A stretch of DNA of 64,000 nucleotides, from assembly GCF_010093535.1 (NCBI RefSeq), contig NW_022985226.1, forward strand, positions 172,244 through 236,243, in the 5' to 3' direction. Below are positions 23,882-34,496 of the stretch, piece after piece. The notes beneath the pieces are model-generated. The model had not been told where the DNA came from. It searched no databases and worked only from the letters and a program-made list of their open reading frames with translations. Each line of letters starts with the position of its first letter. Position 1 is the stretch's first letter. The position numbers and the translations under genes were made by a program. The stretch comes from Lindgomyces ingoldianus (Eukaryota > Ascomycota > Dothideomycetes > Pleosporales > Lindgomycetaceae).

Positions 23882-25249
23882 CAGTTAATAGACAAAAGTC
23901 TCCTAACACTTAGAAATTAACTAAGAATTGCCTAGAACATTAGAAAATTAAATTAAATATATTATATAGTAAATAGTAGTCTAAAATTCACAAAACTCTC
24001 TCTAGGTTTGCTTAATAACCTCCCCTGCTTAGTACTTAGTTTGCCAGCCCTAGGCTCTCTGTACAGCAGCTAGGCAGCGTGGCATAGACTTTATAAGCTT
24101 GCAAATTAGTAAATTAGGTATTTTTCTCTACACCTTTTTTAAAGTAGCTCTTAAAGCGTTCTAATCTTTTTATAACTTGCCTATAGTTTTAAGCTCTAGG
24201 TGTAGTTTATAGACTATCTTCTTTAGGGCCCACTAGAGGTGCTCTATTAGGTTAAGGTTAAGTAAATAGGAGGGCCATTCTATTGTCTAGATCCTGTGAC
24301 TTTCTAAGAACTCCTGTACCCTTATACTATTATATATAAGGGCGTTGTCTTGCATAAAGATCTGTCTAGGTTAGTAATAAAGTAATAAACCCTTCTCTAG
24401 TGTTTAGCAGTAACTCTTGCCTAAATAGCTATTATAAGGGGTGTTAAAGTCTCTTTCTATAATAACTAATTTACTCTAGCTAACGCTCCTATTTAGATTA
24501 ATCTAGATAGCCTCTTATACTATTTATAAAAGCTGCTTCTTTATTTTCTTCTTTATAATTATATTTCTATAATATTTCTTATGTAGGAGATAAAAACACT
24601 ACTCTGCCTGCTTACTAGTACCCCTTTGTATAGAGCACTTATTAGAAAACTTAACTGCGCGCCTATGCTAGTTAAAGTGACAGTACTTTCTAGTAAAGTG
24701 TAGTTGTAGAGCAGCATAGCTGCAGTTTAATTTAGGCTGTTTTTTACAGCAGTAATTAGTTAGGCCATGCTTCTTAAGCACCTAGTACAGTGTACAGTTA
24801 CACAGGGGGTGGGTTTGTTAGAGGGAGGGGTCTAGCAGACTAGCTTCTTCTTAGAGGTTTTTATATGTTTGCTTAAAGTTTTTTCTAGCTATTTAAATAA
24901 TTATCTTCTTCTCCTGCCTTAAAAGTACTAGGGGCCTGCTAGTACAGGGTAACAACTTAATAGTGCTGTGTTGTTGCTATCTCTTAATAGTGTTGTATAT
25001 TATAGAGCAGGCAACGCAAAACACCTCTGTAAGTTTTAACAGCAATATCCTAGCTTTCTATTGTCTAATAATTGCAGACTGCGCCTTATTTAAAAGCTCT
25101 TTATTAGACCTGCAATTTCTGCTAGTATCTGTACTAAAAGACCTTCGCATGATGAAGTTGTAGGTGGTGGGGTGGTTGGTGGAAGTTTCGCGTTTCCGCG
25201 TTTTGGTGGGGGTGGCCCCTGCGTGTCGGGAGACTTTGTCCTAGTACTG
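23882..25249 (-). mobile_element. Tc1/mariner transposon with dead transposase, nested in Fot1 copy E
   Basis: This 1,368-bp insertion lies between TA dinucleotides (23,880-23,881 and 25,250-25,251) and is absent from the matching place in copy B. The ends are imperfect inverted repeats of about 28 bp beginning CAGT. On the minus strand near 24,370-24,200 the relic shows MQDNA at the second catalytic Asp, followed by a WPxYxxxLNxIEHL-like block ending the catalytic domain, the classic mariner signature, with stops. The right end (about 25,155-25,240) is GC-rich and G/T-biased, unlike the rest. Confidence 0.82.
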
Positions 25250-25556
25250 TAAATAATTACCTACTTTTTATTATTATCTAGCTTTTATAAGTTAGCTATA
25301 TAATTAGCTTAAAAAGGTTATCTAGTGTGTTAGTTACTTATTATCTTTTAAAAGACTTTATAGATAGCTGCAGTGTGTTACTTAAAAAGTGTTACATTCT
25401 GTTTAAAAGCTTAAAGTGTAAGCTGCATTTAACATTTCTTTAACACGTCTAAGTAGTGTTATTAGGAATACATTAGTGTAAAAAGAGTAGTGTAGTAGGG
25501 TCTTAGTAAAAGTAAGCAACTTAGGTGTGTAAGCAACTTGCCTGTAAAGTATGTTA

Positions 25557-28023
25557 ATTTATAAAGTAAAGGTTAATATCTTCTTAGAAGTTACTAAGTT
25601 TCTTAGCCCTTTTTTTCTTATAAAGCCTATGTTTCTTTGTGCAGTAGTTAAGTACCTTACATTCATAGTCTTCTACTAGATAGTAGGTAGGTATATAGTC
25701 TTTCTTATATGCAGCCTTTTATTAAAAGTAATAGAATCTGCAGCTGTTTTAATAATTACAGTTAGGCCACACTTTTAACTCTTCCTAGACAGGCAAGGTC
25801 TAGCACATGTAGCAATCTATTATTTTGCATACTAAGGCTGTGCCTTTCTATAGGTTGCCGTCTAGATGTCTTTCTTAAGTAGGCTACTATCTTGCTTAAT
25901 GTTTATTGTCCTAGTGCTTTGTGCAATACTGTTGTGTGCACTAATACTAGGGGTATAGGCAGTTGTCTAGTCTATATAAGGTGTCTAGTAGGTGTTCCTA
26001 GGTCTATCTAGGATATTCTTAAGTTTATACTATTTATATAGGGTGTTCCTTCTATTAGTAGCTGTCTGTACTATAGGAGGCGCTGCTGTAGAGAAGACAG
26101 TGTCTATAATTCTATTATAGAACAAGAGCCTTTCTGTTAATTACTAATTCTAGAACCTTAAACCTAGTAGGTTTACCTAGTTTTTTAAATTTTTAGTTAT
26201 AAATCTTTATAAAGAACTACTATTAATTTTTTATTCATAATATTATATTTTACTTTAGCTATTCTTTATATTATGTTAAACAATACATAGTTATTACTAA
26301 TGCTTATATTATAAAGTAGCATTACGCATTCTCTAGAGTAATTATGTTGTTGCCTACACTTCTAGCATAAGCAGTTCTAGAACTGTTTAGAGAGCTTCTA
26401 CACTAAAGTTTCTAGCATTTTATTATTAAGAGGGAATTACTCTTTTTTTCTTAATATTTATATTATATCTTTAGATTTAAGTCTCTTCTTTATATTCTTT
26501 AAAGATTATAATGTCCTACAACACTTAATTTAAGCTGCTAAAGTTGTTAATAGCTATGTCCTAATACACTTTAAAGTAGGCCTTTAAAGAGTAGTTTTTT
26601 TTACATTTTTAGTAAAGTCTGTTGTCTAATCTTTCTAATATTTCCTTATCTATAAGGCTATATTCTGCAGTAATAGCTTTTACTGTTATAGTAGTATTTT
26701 TATTCTTTGCCTTCTAAAAGTTTAGGTAATTTTAGTAGAAATGTTCTACTCTTTTATAGTTTAGGCAGGCCTTATTCTCTAGCCACTTTTATTACTTTTT
26801 AGTTAAGGGCAGCCTATTACGTCTAAGGGCTTAGCTTTTCTTTAAGAGAGGACTTTATATATATTTTATATAACTAAGGTCTATTAGTTTTTTATTATAA
26901 TAAAAAGCTTTTTTTTTCTTAAGAATAAACTTAGGTTTCTAGAGAGCTTTTTTACGCTATTTTTCTCTTTTATATTCTCTATGCCTGTTATTATAGAGTG
27001 TTACTGTTATAATAAAGTTTTTAAGAGTAGTTAGCTTTTTATTATGTATAAACTCATCCTTTATTATATCTTTTAAGCTGTTGTAGAATATTTAGCAGAG
27101 TGCCTTTTAATCTGTCTATCTATAGATAGCTAGCTGCTCTCTAAAACATGCTGTATAGTATTAGGCTGTTTTTTTTCTTATTTTAAAGTGTTTAATTTGT
27201 TAGTAGCAATTTTCTGTTTATTTATAGTTTTATAAATAGCTATTAGGGCTTTTTTAAATGCTTCTATGCTGCTAAATATTTCCTTAGTCTTAGAGTTTAA
27301 TGTAGTGCTATTTACTCTAAAGTCTATCTAATTATCTGCATAAGGCTAGAACTAGATTGCTAGGGGTCCTTCTAGGTGTAATTCTATCTAGGATATTATT
27401 TCTGTATTAGTTTAAAATGCCCCTCTGTTGTACTACATGTAGAGGTAGCATCTAGTAAAAAAGTGGTAAAGGTCTTTAAGTAATTCTCTAAAAAGCTTTA
27501 AAAAGGCTAGTCTTAAAGTCTTTTTAGCTATAATGCTTGCTTTCTTTGTTAATATGTTCTAGAGTTTAGCTAATTTAACCTGCGGTGTTGTTAAAGACGC
27601 CCGCGCTAACAGCGCTAGAGGTAGAGGAGAAGAGCTAGAGAGACATATATATGTGTGTAGAAGGATCTGTTACTGTTAGCACTATATAAAAAAAGAAAAG
27701 AGCTAAAAAATTATACAGTAAAGCTTAAAAAGCAGAAAAAAAAACTTTATTATATATACCTTTTTATACACTTTTTTACATAAAGAGTTTACACTACTTT
27801 ATTATAAAATTCTATATAAAATAGCTTATATACTACTAAATTATTTATAAAGCTATTTATATAGTCTAACTAGCCTATTCTAATACACAGCATTACTAGG
27901 GCAAGTCCTAATAAATGGGGTAAAGTATAGGTAGAACGTAACTAAATAGACTTATATAAAAAGAAAGAAGGTAACTTATATAGAAAGTAACTTTTTAGAT
28001 AAAAATAGAAAGTTACTAGTATT
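25557..28023. other. AT-rich sequence with unassigned minus-strand relics
   Basis: Stop-interrupted minus-strand frames between about 27,550 and 25,560 keep a protein-like character, including Cys-containing stretches near 25,800-25,960. They may be the gag side of gypsy relic 2, since the frame would be continuous if Fot1 copy E were removed, but I cannot recognise a zinc knuckle with confidence. A GC-richer patch lies at about 27,585-27,650. Confidence 0.4.
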
Positions 28024-28182
28024 TATACACAGCAGTAGTGTTATAGTCTAAATACTAGCTATTGCGCATAAGCAGGATTATATATCTATGTTATATAATG
28101 CTTATCTGTAAACCTCTGTGCGCAAACATCTAGATATTCCCCTTTTCCTCTGTACAGAGGAAAAGACAAGAGCAATAAAACT
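28024..28182. repeat. 160-bp repeat, inverted partner at 16,077-16,236
   Basis: This matches the partner segment in reverse orientation, from 'tacacagcag' to 'agcaataaaact', with RIP-type differences. The 94-codon open frame over it (28,118-28,402) is a chance frame and I do not call a gene. Beyond it, to 28,860, the sequence is AT-rich without recognised features. Confidence 0.55.
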
Positions 28183-28860
28183 AGAAACATATTACCCTTA
28201 CTCTACCTACCCTGTACACTGTGCACACTGTACACTACTCTTACTTTTGCTACTTAAGCGCTTATACTATAAGCAGCTAGCTAAAAGAGCCTATTTAACA
28301 AAAAATATAACTATAACGTTACATCTTTTTATAATAAAGAGAATTAAGATAACAAACAGTATAGTTATAACAGAACTAAAGATAACAATAAGGCATAGTT
28401 AGAGCAGTAGCTGGAATAAGAAAATAGTAGACACTTATAAGTTATAATACTTTCTTAACACTTACAGCAGTGTAGACAAGGCAGTAAGGACGCTGCTAAA
28501 TAGAAAAGGCTGTGTGTTATAGTCTCTAAGTAGACTATAAGTAAGTGTTAGGCAGCTACTAGATTAGATAATAATTAGTAGTAAAACTTCTTTCTAGCAG
28601 CATAAGAGGAGGTTACGTGGCACACTAGATGTCCCTAGAGCAAGGATAACAGACTTAGCAGAAAATGCATGCACTGCATGTAACTATTAATGTATATAGT
28701 CTTAATCCCAACTATTATTAGAACGTTATAATTAACATTTAGTCTTTTCTTTATATAGACTAAGTAGTATTACTAGTTTCTAAAGACACTATACTATTAT
28801 ATATCTTATACATATATACTCTAATTATTATCTCTCTAAGATTGTCTCCACTGCTCCTTA

Positions 28861-29443
28861 TACAGCAGCCAGAGGCAAACCACAATTAGCTGACACTTCC
28901 AATACCCGCATAACTTGCACCCAGACTGTACACCCGCGTCGCAGCTTATCCTTCCTTACGCCCACACAATCCTCATCCAGGCCCGTGTACCGAACCAGTA
29001 CGAGCTGTCATCACACAGCCTACCTAGTAAGTAGATATCGTAACAGCAAGGCCGCTCACCCCGCGCCTGACCGTACAAGGAAGTCCATTCATCATTAATG
29101 GATTTTTATTTTATTTTAAAATTTAAATTCTTGCTTGGACAAGGCAGTGCAGACAGAATAGTTTTGTTTCTGGCCTTTCTATGGCGAGAGCAGGGATGGT
29201 TTTTATAATAGTTGTCTAAGACCTCGTTGCTGCAGTTTCTAAGACTTGCCCCTAGTAACGGCCATCGCGATCACAACAAACCCACCAACGACCGAGGTCT
29301 AGAAGTATACGCTCGTCAAAAGATTAGTATATCTTAGAAATTTGTAGCAATGTAAACGCTATCCCTAACTGAGGGTGTTGAACGCAGCATCAACATATGC
29401 CTTAGGTTTCAGTCCAGTATGCCCATCAGGAACCGCAGGTCAG
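28861..29443. other. Boundary and 3' flank of the GH28-like gene
   Basis: Composition switches here from the AT-rich island to ordinary GC content. No gene is recognised. The segment probably holds the 3' flank of the minus-strand gene that follows. Confidence 0.5.
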
Positions 29444-30649
29444 TTACATCGTAGTGTTCGTCCACTCGCTGAATTGGATATCACATAGTGTTTGGTTAGC
29501 CGCGCAACCCCATCCCGCTCCTGGCTTGTCCCCTAAAATTCCCCCAAAATTCTTGAATCGGATATTCTCGAATCGTTCGTATGAATCGTACTGTTGGCAT
29601 TGATAATAATGGCTCGTGATGCAATGACATCTAAGATAGCATCTCTCAATTGCCACCGCGTTGCCCCCAAGAATTGTTACTCCATCCCAAGTAACATTCG
29701 AAATCGGTTCCTGTGGTGACAATGCGTTGATAAAGCCGGTCCCAGAGCCACCATCGAAAGTCAAGTTAGAAACTTGGACATTTTTGACTCCACGTCCAAC
29801 ACTCAGCCTAGGATCTAGTCTAGCCTCGACGCCTACCGAGGCTGCCATAGTGCCCACCATGACCAAAACTCCTCCCCAGGCACCTTTGCAGGTTACATTC
29901 TTGACGGTGATACCATTTGTCCCCCTGTCAAATGCCACGCAAACTCCAATCGTGTTTGGTGTTTGGCTTCGAGCCCGGAAATCCATAGCAACAGAATCGA
30001 TAGTGACTTCTGAAACATCCCCCAATTCGAATCCAAACGTCATTGATTCGGACCAGGGGTTAATACCGTACTGCTCCACAACGGAGAGATTTAGTCGAGA
30101 ATAGGTGATTTTGGTACTGTTTCCCTCTGCTCTAAAAAAACGCATCGGGGGGTTTTTGATGAGGAGATTATCGACGACAACATAAGAAGACCCGTTCGTA
30201 ACGTGCAGTAAAGGAGGTGCTCTATTCCAACCATCGTTTGATACAGGGCGGTGATAGAAATCGATCGCGTTTCCGTCAATCACTCCTTTTCCCGTAAGGC
30301 TACGAATCATGACGCCTTTAACGCCAGCAACAGTGAATATGGAGTCCTGGCCAGCCCAATAGGCCCAATCGTCTCGAGAGACGAGAATTTGACCTTCGAT
30401 CTGGAGATCGCAGTATTTGCAGGGTGTGAAATTGATTGGAGATCGGATTGAGTATATCTGCCCTTGTGGAAGGATAATAGTCCCTCCATTTCCGCAGCTA
30501 GCAATAGCGTCGTTGATAGTAGGGGCATCATCAATCATTTCCCACCCTTGGGCAAGGGGAGTGCATACTGCATTGCTGACTGCGGCCGATAGTGGCGCTG
30601 CTATAAAAAGCCCGATAATTGGTGCAAGAGAGCGTGGAATATCCCGCAT
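29444..30649 (-). CDS. Secreted GH28-fold (polygalacturonase-like) protein lacking catalytic motifs
   Basis: Single-exon gene of 401 codons. I start at the ATG at 30,649 because it opens a typical signal peptide (MRDIPRSLAPIIGLFIAAPL); the frame is open further upstream but not signal-like. Residues 25-390 have the parallel beta-helix repeats of glycoside hydrolase family 28, including NPPMRFF and a Cys-rich C-terminus, and several N-glycosylation sequons. In active enzymes the sites are NTDG, DD and G(S)HG; the aligned positions here read MTFG (203-206), IGVC (234-237) and GAWGG (256-260). The acids and the His are therefore absent, which argues against pectin hydrolysis and for a binding or relic role. 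It is the first gene next to the RIP island. Family assignment rests on motifs only. Confidence 0.72.
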   Translation of the reverse strand: MRDIPRSLAPIIGLFIAAPLSAAVSNAVCTPLAQGWEMIDDAPTINDAIASCGNGGTIILPQGQIYSIRSPINFTPCKYCDLQIEGQILVSRDDWAYWAGQDSIFTVAGVKGVMIRSLTGKGVIDGNAIDFYHRPVSNDGWNRAPPLLHVTNGSSYVVVDNLLIKNPPMRFFRAEGNSTKITYSRLNLSVVEQYGINPWSESMTFGFELGDVSEVTIDSVAMDFRARSQTPNTIGVCVAFDRGTNGITVKNVTCKGAWGGVLVMVGTMAASVGVEARLDPRLSVGRGVKNVQVSNLTFDGGSGTGFINALSPQEPISNVTWDGVTILGGNAVAIERCYLRCHCITSHYYQCQQYDSYERFENIRFKNFGGILGDKPGAGWGCAANQTLCDIQFSEWTNTTM

Positions 30650-32109
30650 CGTGAAATCTGACGGTCCGGTCGATGTGACAACTGGTAGGTTGAGTCGCTG
30701 GTGGATTTGGCGTGGCCGTATGTATATGTACAAAGAGGTCATTTCGTATATCCAAATATCTTTCCAGTTAGGGTTGTAGGTCACGGTGGTACGGTGCCGT
30801 ATCATTTTAGAAACCTCGTCGGTATATTAATTGTTGCTTTGGAGAGAAAGACGATCATTGGTCTAAGTATATGATAGGACACAAACCGGGTTAGATCGCA
30901 AACTCGTATCCCACGAACCGTTCATCTATATGCAGTATATTAAGAAATAGGCTTCGTGGCCGAGGTCAGGATCGATGTTATACCTGGATGTTGGCTGGAC
31001 AATTGCAACCATAACCCATCGCGTAGCATTGCCGTTGTGCTGCGTTGAATTACTCGCCTGAAAACACGAACAGTTAAATGCGACATCACACCAAGGTAGC
31101 TTCTTATCCTTGTGGTGAGCGGTTCCATGCCTATAATTTGAAGACACTGGCTAAATTGAACGGCTTCAAGCGATGTAACGAAGGTCGGTTGAGTAGAACT
31201 ATTACAAGCTCCTCAATTGACATGCTGTTTGATCTTTCATCACCCTACGATATCGAATACCAATCGGATCGATGATTATAATGCTTATCGATAGCCGACG
31301 GATCTCACCTGGGATTTCCAGGATGAAAGTCTGACATTTGCACACGCTTGTAGAAGTAGTCTTTACTCCAAACTAGTCAATTGCTAGCCACCGCAGGCTT
31401 CTACAATGTGTTTGTGTGCCTGATTGCGCTGCTCACTATCATCAGGGACAAAGTCTGGGCCTAGTACTCGACTTAAGAACACCATGCATCCTGACTCCCC
31501 ACAAAATCCTCGACCCGGAGTTTTCCAATAACGTCCTCTCCCCTCTCAAGATCCAATGTTCATAATTAGCACCTCATTTCGCACCGCCTAGCTCATAAGT
31601 GCATAGAACAGATAAATACCCCTCCTGAATCCAAGGAAAGTTCTCATCACCCTGCCGGCTTAGATTCTAGTAAATGGTAGGTCATCCCAACTCATTCCAT
31701 TTCGCATCGTCTGTATCGAAACAGGATACGCGCACGTTTCCGATCGACAAACGGGAATTGTTCTTCAGACCCAAACGCTGACTTAAGCCACCAGCCACAC
31801 CAGCTCACAACATCGCACCGCTGGAGAAGCAACTTCCACGGACTTCATCTTTTCAGCTATGATACAGTTTTCAAATTCTCCTAAGACGCCAGGAACTATA
31901 AAGCATTGAAGGGTGCTGGCGACAGCACACTGCATTTCGCATACGACTTCCAGTGGAACAATCACATCTTGAGGTTCTCCATTTCAACCAGTATTTTCCT
32001 ATTGCTTTTCTCCCGCTACAATTTTTTTCAACATTGCGCCTTGGGTTTCTCTTACCTGTAGCATTGTCTCCTTCACCGCCGCCCCCGCATCCCCTCTCAG
32101 AATCCCCTC
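30650..32109. other. Intergenic region, no gene recognised
   Basis: Only short overlapping frames on both strands are present. It contains the upstream region of the GH28-like gene. Any N-terminal exon of the S28 relic may start in its last 150 bases, where a hydrophobic plus-strand frame occurs. Confidence 0.5.
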
Positions 32110-34496
32110 CCTGCGCTCCACGCATTCTCGCAACGGAGCCTGCACCGCCCTATGCGGTATTAACACTCCCACCAGCAACGTCCAATGTCTCAGGGGCACA
32201 AAGTACTTCAAGCAACTCGTAAACCACCCAGGAGACAAAGACAATTGCAGCGGCGCTCCCAACACCACTTCGGGGACATTCTCCAGTAGAGTTGGCAACA
32301 ATCAAGTCGACTTGATAACTTGACTTGATTGACTTAATTAATAGCTGTTAATTAAGTTAATTAGCTAGGCAAAATTTACTAAGTTAATTAAGCAAATTGT
32401 GCCTGCTTAATTAACTTAATTAACAGACTTAAATCCCTAGGATCTTAGGTTTACTAGGGGATACAGGATCCTTTAGTGTGCGGGAGTAGTAAATATAGTA
32501 TAAGGCAGCTTAGCTTTAAGGGACTTTAGAGTTGTGATAGTTGCCTAACTAGGCTTAGCGCTATATATCTGAAATTCCTTAACTTCTACCGCCCACCAAC
32601 TTACCTGCCTCTACCACGTATACAAAGGCTGGCTAGACAACTGCCACCTTAGCTTTTAACACTTGTAGGCAGAGTTTAAAGACGCCGCCTCTCCTGTCAG
32701 TACTCTAGAGCCTCTGCTGAAGAAGGCACGTACAGGGCCAGCTGGGAGCCAGTTAGATTTTATGAGAGCTGCCTTACAAGGTAACAACGCCCGCCTAATT
32801 GCGCGCAAACAGGGACTCCTTTAGTACAGGTGACTTAATTATCTAGCGCTTAAACTTATTACAGTGATAGGTTTAGAAGCGCCTTAGCTTAAAGCCTATA
32901 AAGTTAGCAAAAAGTCCACGTAGTGACGCTATCTCTCCTGAAGACCTGGAGACTATCTATAAGATATAAGGCAGTTAATTTACTACGTAATCTATTAATT
33001 AAGTTAATTAAGTTAATTAAGTTAAGCCTTATTTGTGCTATTAAGTTAATTAAGTTAATTAAAACGTGCTAGATCTGTTAATTAATTAAGCAATTCACCC
33101 TAACTTGATTGACTTAATTGTTGCCAACTCTGTTCTCCAGCAATACCAGATGATCAACAAATTCTTCAAACCGGGCGGAGCGATTCTCTTTCTGCAGGGA
33201 GCCGAGAGCAGGCAGTTTCCCTGCCTTGAAGCGTACTCTATGTACCAACTTGGGAACGAAACTGGTGCGTTGATCGTTGCGGTATTTTGGACTCGGCAGT
33301 CCTTTTGGCTTGAATTTCCTCAATAACGATGACTCGCCGTTGAAAGATCTGCAAGCGTTAACCCTTCGGAACGTGCAACTGGACGCAGCAAAATTTCTTG
33401 AATGGATCAAGTGAGTGTCCCGGTGCTCGAGAGAGCAAGGTCATCGGTTTTGGAGGTATGGATTTGCTTTTCTTCAATGGATCACGGAGGCGATAGGCTA
33501 AACGTATTTGCAGGCTCCTATGGTGGGTCTCTCGCTCTTTTACACCGTGTTGCATATCCCGATACCTTTTATGGAGTTATTGCCTCAGCTCCGGTAAACA
33601 AACTCGATACTCGTCCCACGTCAAGATTTTCAACTGTATTTTAGCGATGTCGTAAGTACCAATCCCAAAACTTCTTTCGGACATCCGCTAATCATCCTTC
33701 CTAGACCGACCGTATGATCAAAGATATATCCTGGTCATCAGCGAACAAGACCAAGGCTGCATTTGACGAACTCCGCAACATGATAGCATCGCAAGACTTT
33801 TGCAAGCATAAAAGGAGACTTCTAGCTATGCTACGCTCCCAATTCGACAGAGCAGGCTTCCCGATTACCCGCCTATCTCATGGAAGCCATCACCCTAGTT
33901 ACCCAGTAGAACCTAGCTGTTCCAAGCTACCCGCTAATTCAACTGATGGGCGCAATTGCGGCGGCCAACTCGTCCGTCACAGTTCTCTGTCATTGCGAAG
34001 GCCGGGAACGCTGTAGGAGGCACAAGCTGCTCTGACTGGGATCCCTCGAATCGGGGCTCTCTTGGTGGAAGCGGAGGTACTCCCCTCGGATACATCCACT
34101 ACACATAATTCCCATATCCGACTAGCCATGCCGCATCTAACAATTCTGTCTTCGGCTACATACCAGCAAACATATCAATTGCTAATTCTATGACTCCAAA
34201 CTATCAAAAGGCATTTGGTATCGATGCGATCATTGGTGGTCCCGAGTACGAGTGGTCGTTAGGTCTTGATGATCTATCCCTCCAGAACACGGAGAGGGTC
34301 TTTGATAGCGCAACGGACTTGGGACCAGGTGCTAGGCATTGGACCACTGCCGTGGCATTCTCAGGCAAATATTATGAGGAGCAGGCTGCTGTATATTTTG
34401 GATGGGGCGCATGGAGTTGACGCGTTGGTGCCGAGTGAAAAAGATACGGAGACAGCGGTTGCAGCGAAGAGGACCGAGGTGGAGATGATTAAATAG
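32110..34496 (+). pseudogene. Peptidase S28 (serine carboxypeptidase-like) relic
   Basis: Fragments in order match a lysosomal Pro-X/serine carboxypeptidase of family S28. About 32,150-32,286 has a KYFKQLVNH...GTF segment. After the hAT insertion come MINKFFKPGGAILFLQGAE (33,150-33,207), a QALTLRNVQLDAAKFLEWIK segment near 33,350, and the nucleophile motif GGSYGG across a good intron (33,456-33,513, GTATGG to TTGCAG with CTAAAC), followed by HRVAYPDTFYGVIASAPV. At least three frameshifts separate these pieces, for instance near 33,300 and near 33,410. A coherent downstream frame (about 33,975-34,420, with one stop) may be the C-terminal part. The active form would be a secreted peptidase; this copy cannot make one. 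Confidence 0.68.
32287..33132. mobile_element. hAT-like non-autonomous element (846 bp) with 8-bp TSD
   Basis: The element is flanked by TTCTCCAG on both sides (32,279-32,286 and 33,133-33,140), a perfect 8-bp target duplication typical of hAT transposons. Its ends are inverted repeats, TAGAGTTGGCAACAATCAAG on the left and CAGAGTTGGCAACAATTAAG inverted on the right. Subterminal zones (about 32,325-32,425 and 32,985-33,105) are packed with TTAATTAA-like words. The interior has stop-interrupted plus-strand coding-like sequence (about 32,600-32,960) that I cannot assign. It interrupts the S28 gene. Confidence 0.8.

Larger units (their letters stand above)
21221..25556 (-). mobile_element. Fot1/pogo-type transposon, copy E, carrying two nested insertions
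   Basis: The outer ends are TAACGTACTTC (21,221) and ATGTTA (25,556). After removing a fold-back element (21,819-22,922) and a mariner element (23,882-25,249) with their duplicated TA, about 1,864 bp remain, close to copies A (1,870) and B (1,868), and they align with B in the same orientation. The transposase relic therefore reads on the minus strand and is full of stops. The copy itself sits at the edge of gypsy relic 2. Confidence 0.82.
1..28860. other. AT-rich, RIP-degraded transposon island
   Basis: The whole stretch is strongly AT-rich, full of TA dinucleotides and stop codons in all frames, and has no convincing intact gene; the longest open frames are about 60-95 codons. Comparing copies of the same repeat shows CA-to-TA (and TG-to-TA) differences, for example 'tcttggcaaaag' near 20,090 against 'tcttagcaaaag' in sister copies. 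This is the known pattern of repeat-induced point mutation in ascomycetes. The block ends sharply near 28,860, where ordinary composition and genes begin. It is probably heterochromatic; that is inferred. Confidence 0.93.

Noticed and set aside
24963..25163. 66-codon plus-strand open frame inside the mariner
   Set aside because: The transposase relic runs on the other strand; this frame is a shadow.
25557..27600. Possible tyrosine recombinase of a giant mobile element in the minus-strand relics
   Set aside because: No catalytic Arg/His/Tyr pattern could be followed, and the position suits the gag side of gypsy relic 2 better.
28118..28402. 94-codon plus-strand open frame in the AT-rich island
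   Set aside because: It lies over a repeat shared with 16,077-16,236, has strongly AT-driven composition and no family resemblance.
30650..30805. N-terminal extension of the GH28-like frame
   Set aside because: The downstream Met starts a proper signal peptide; the extension is not signal-like.
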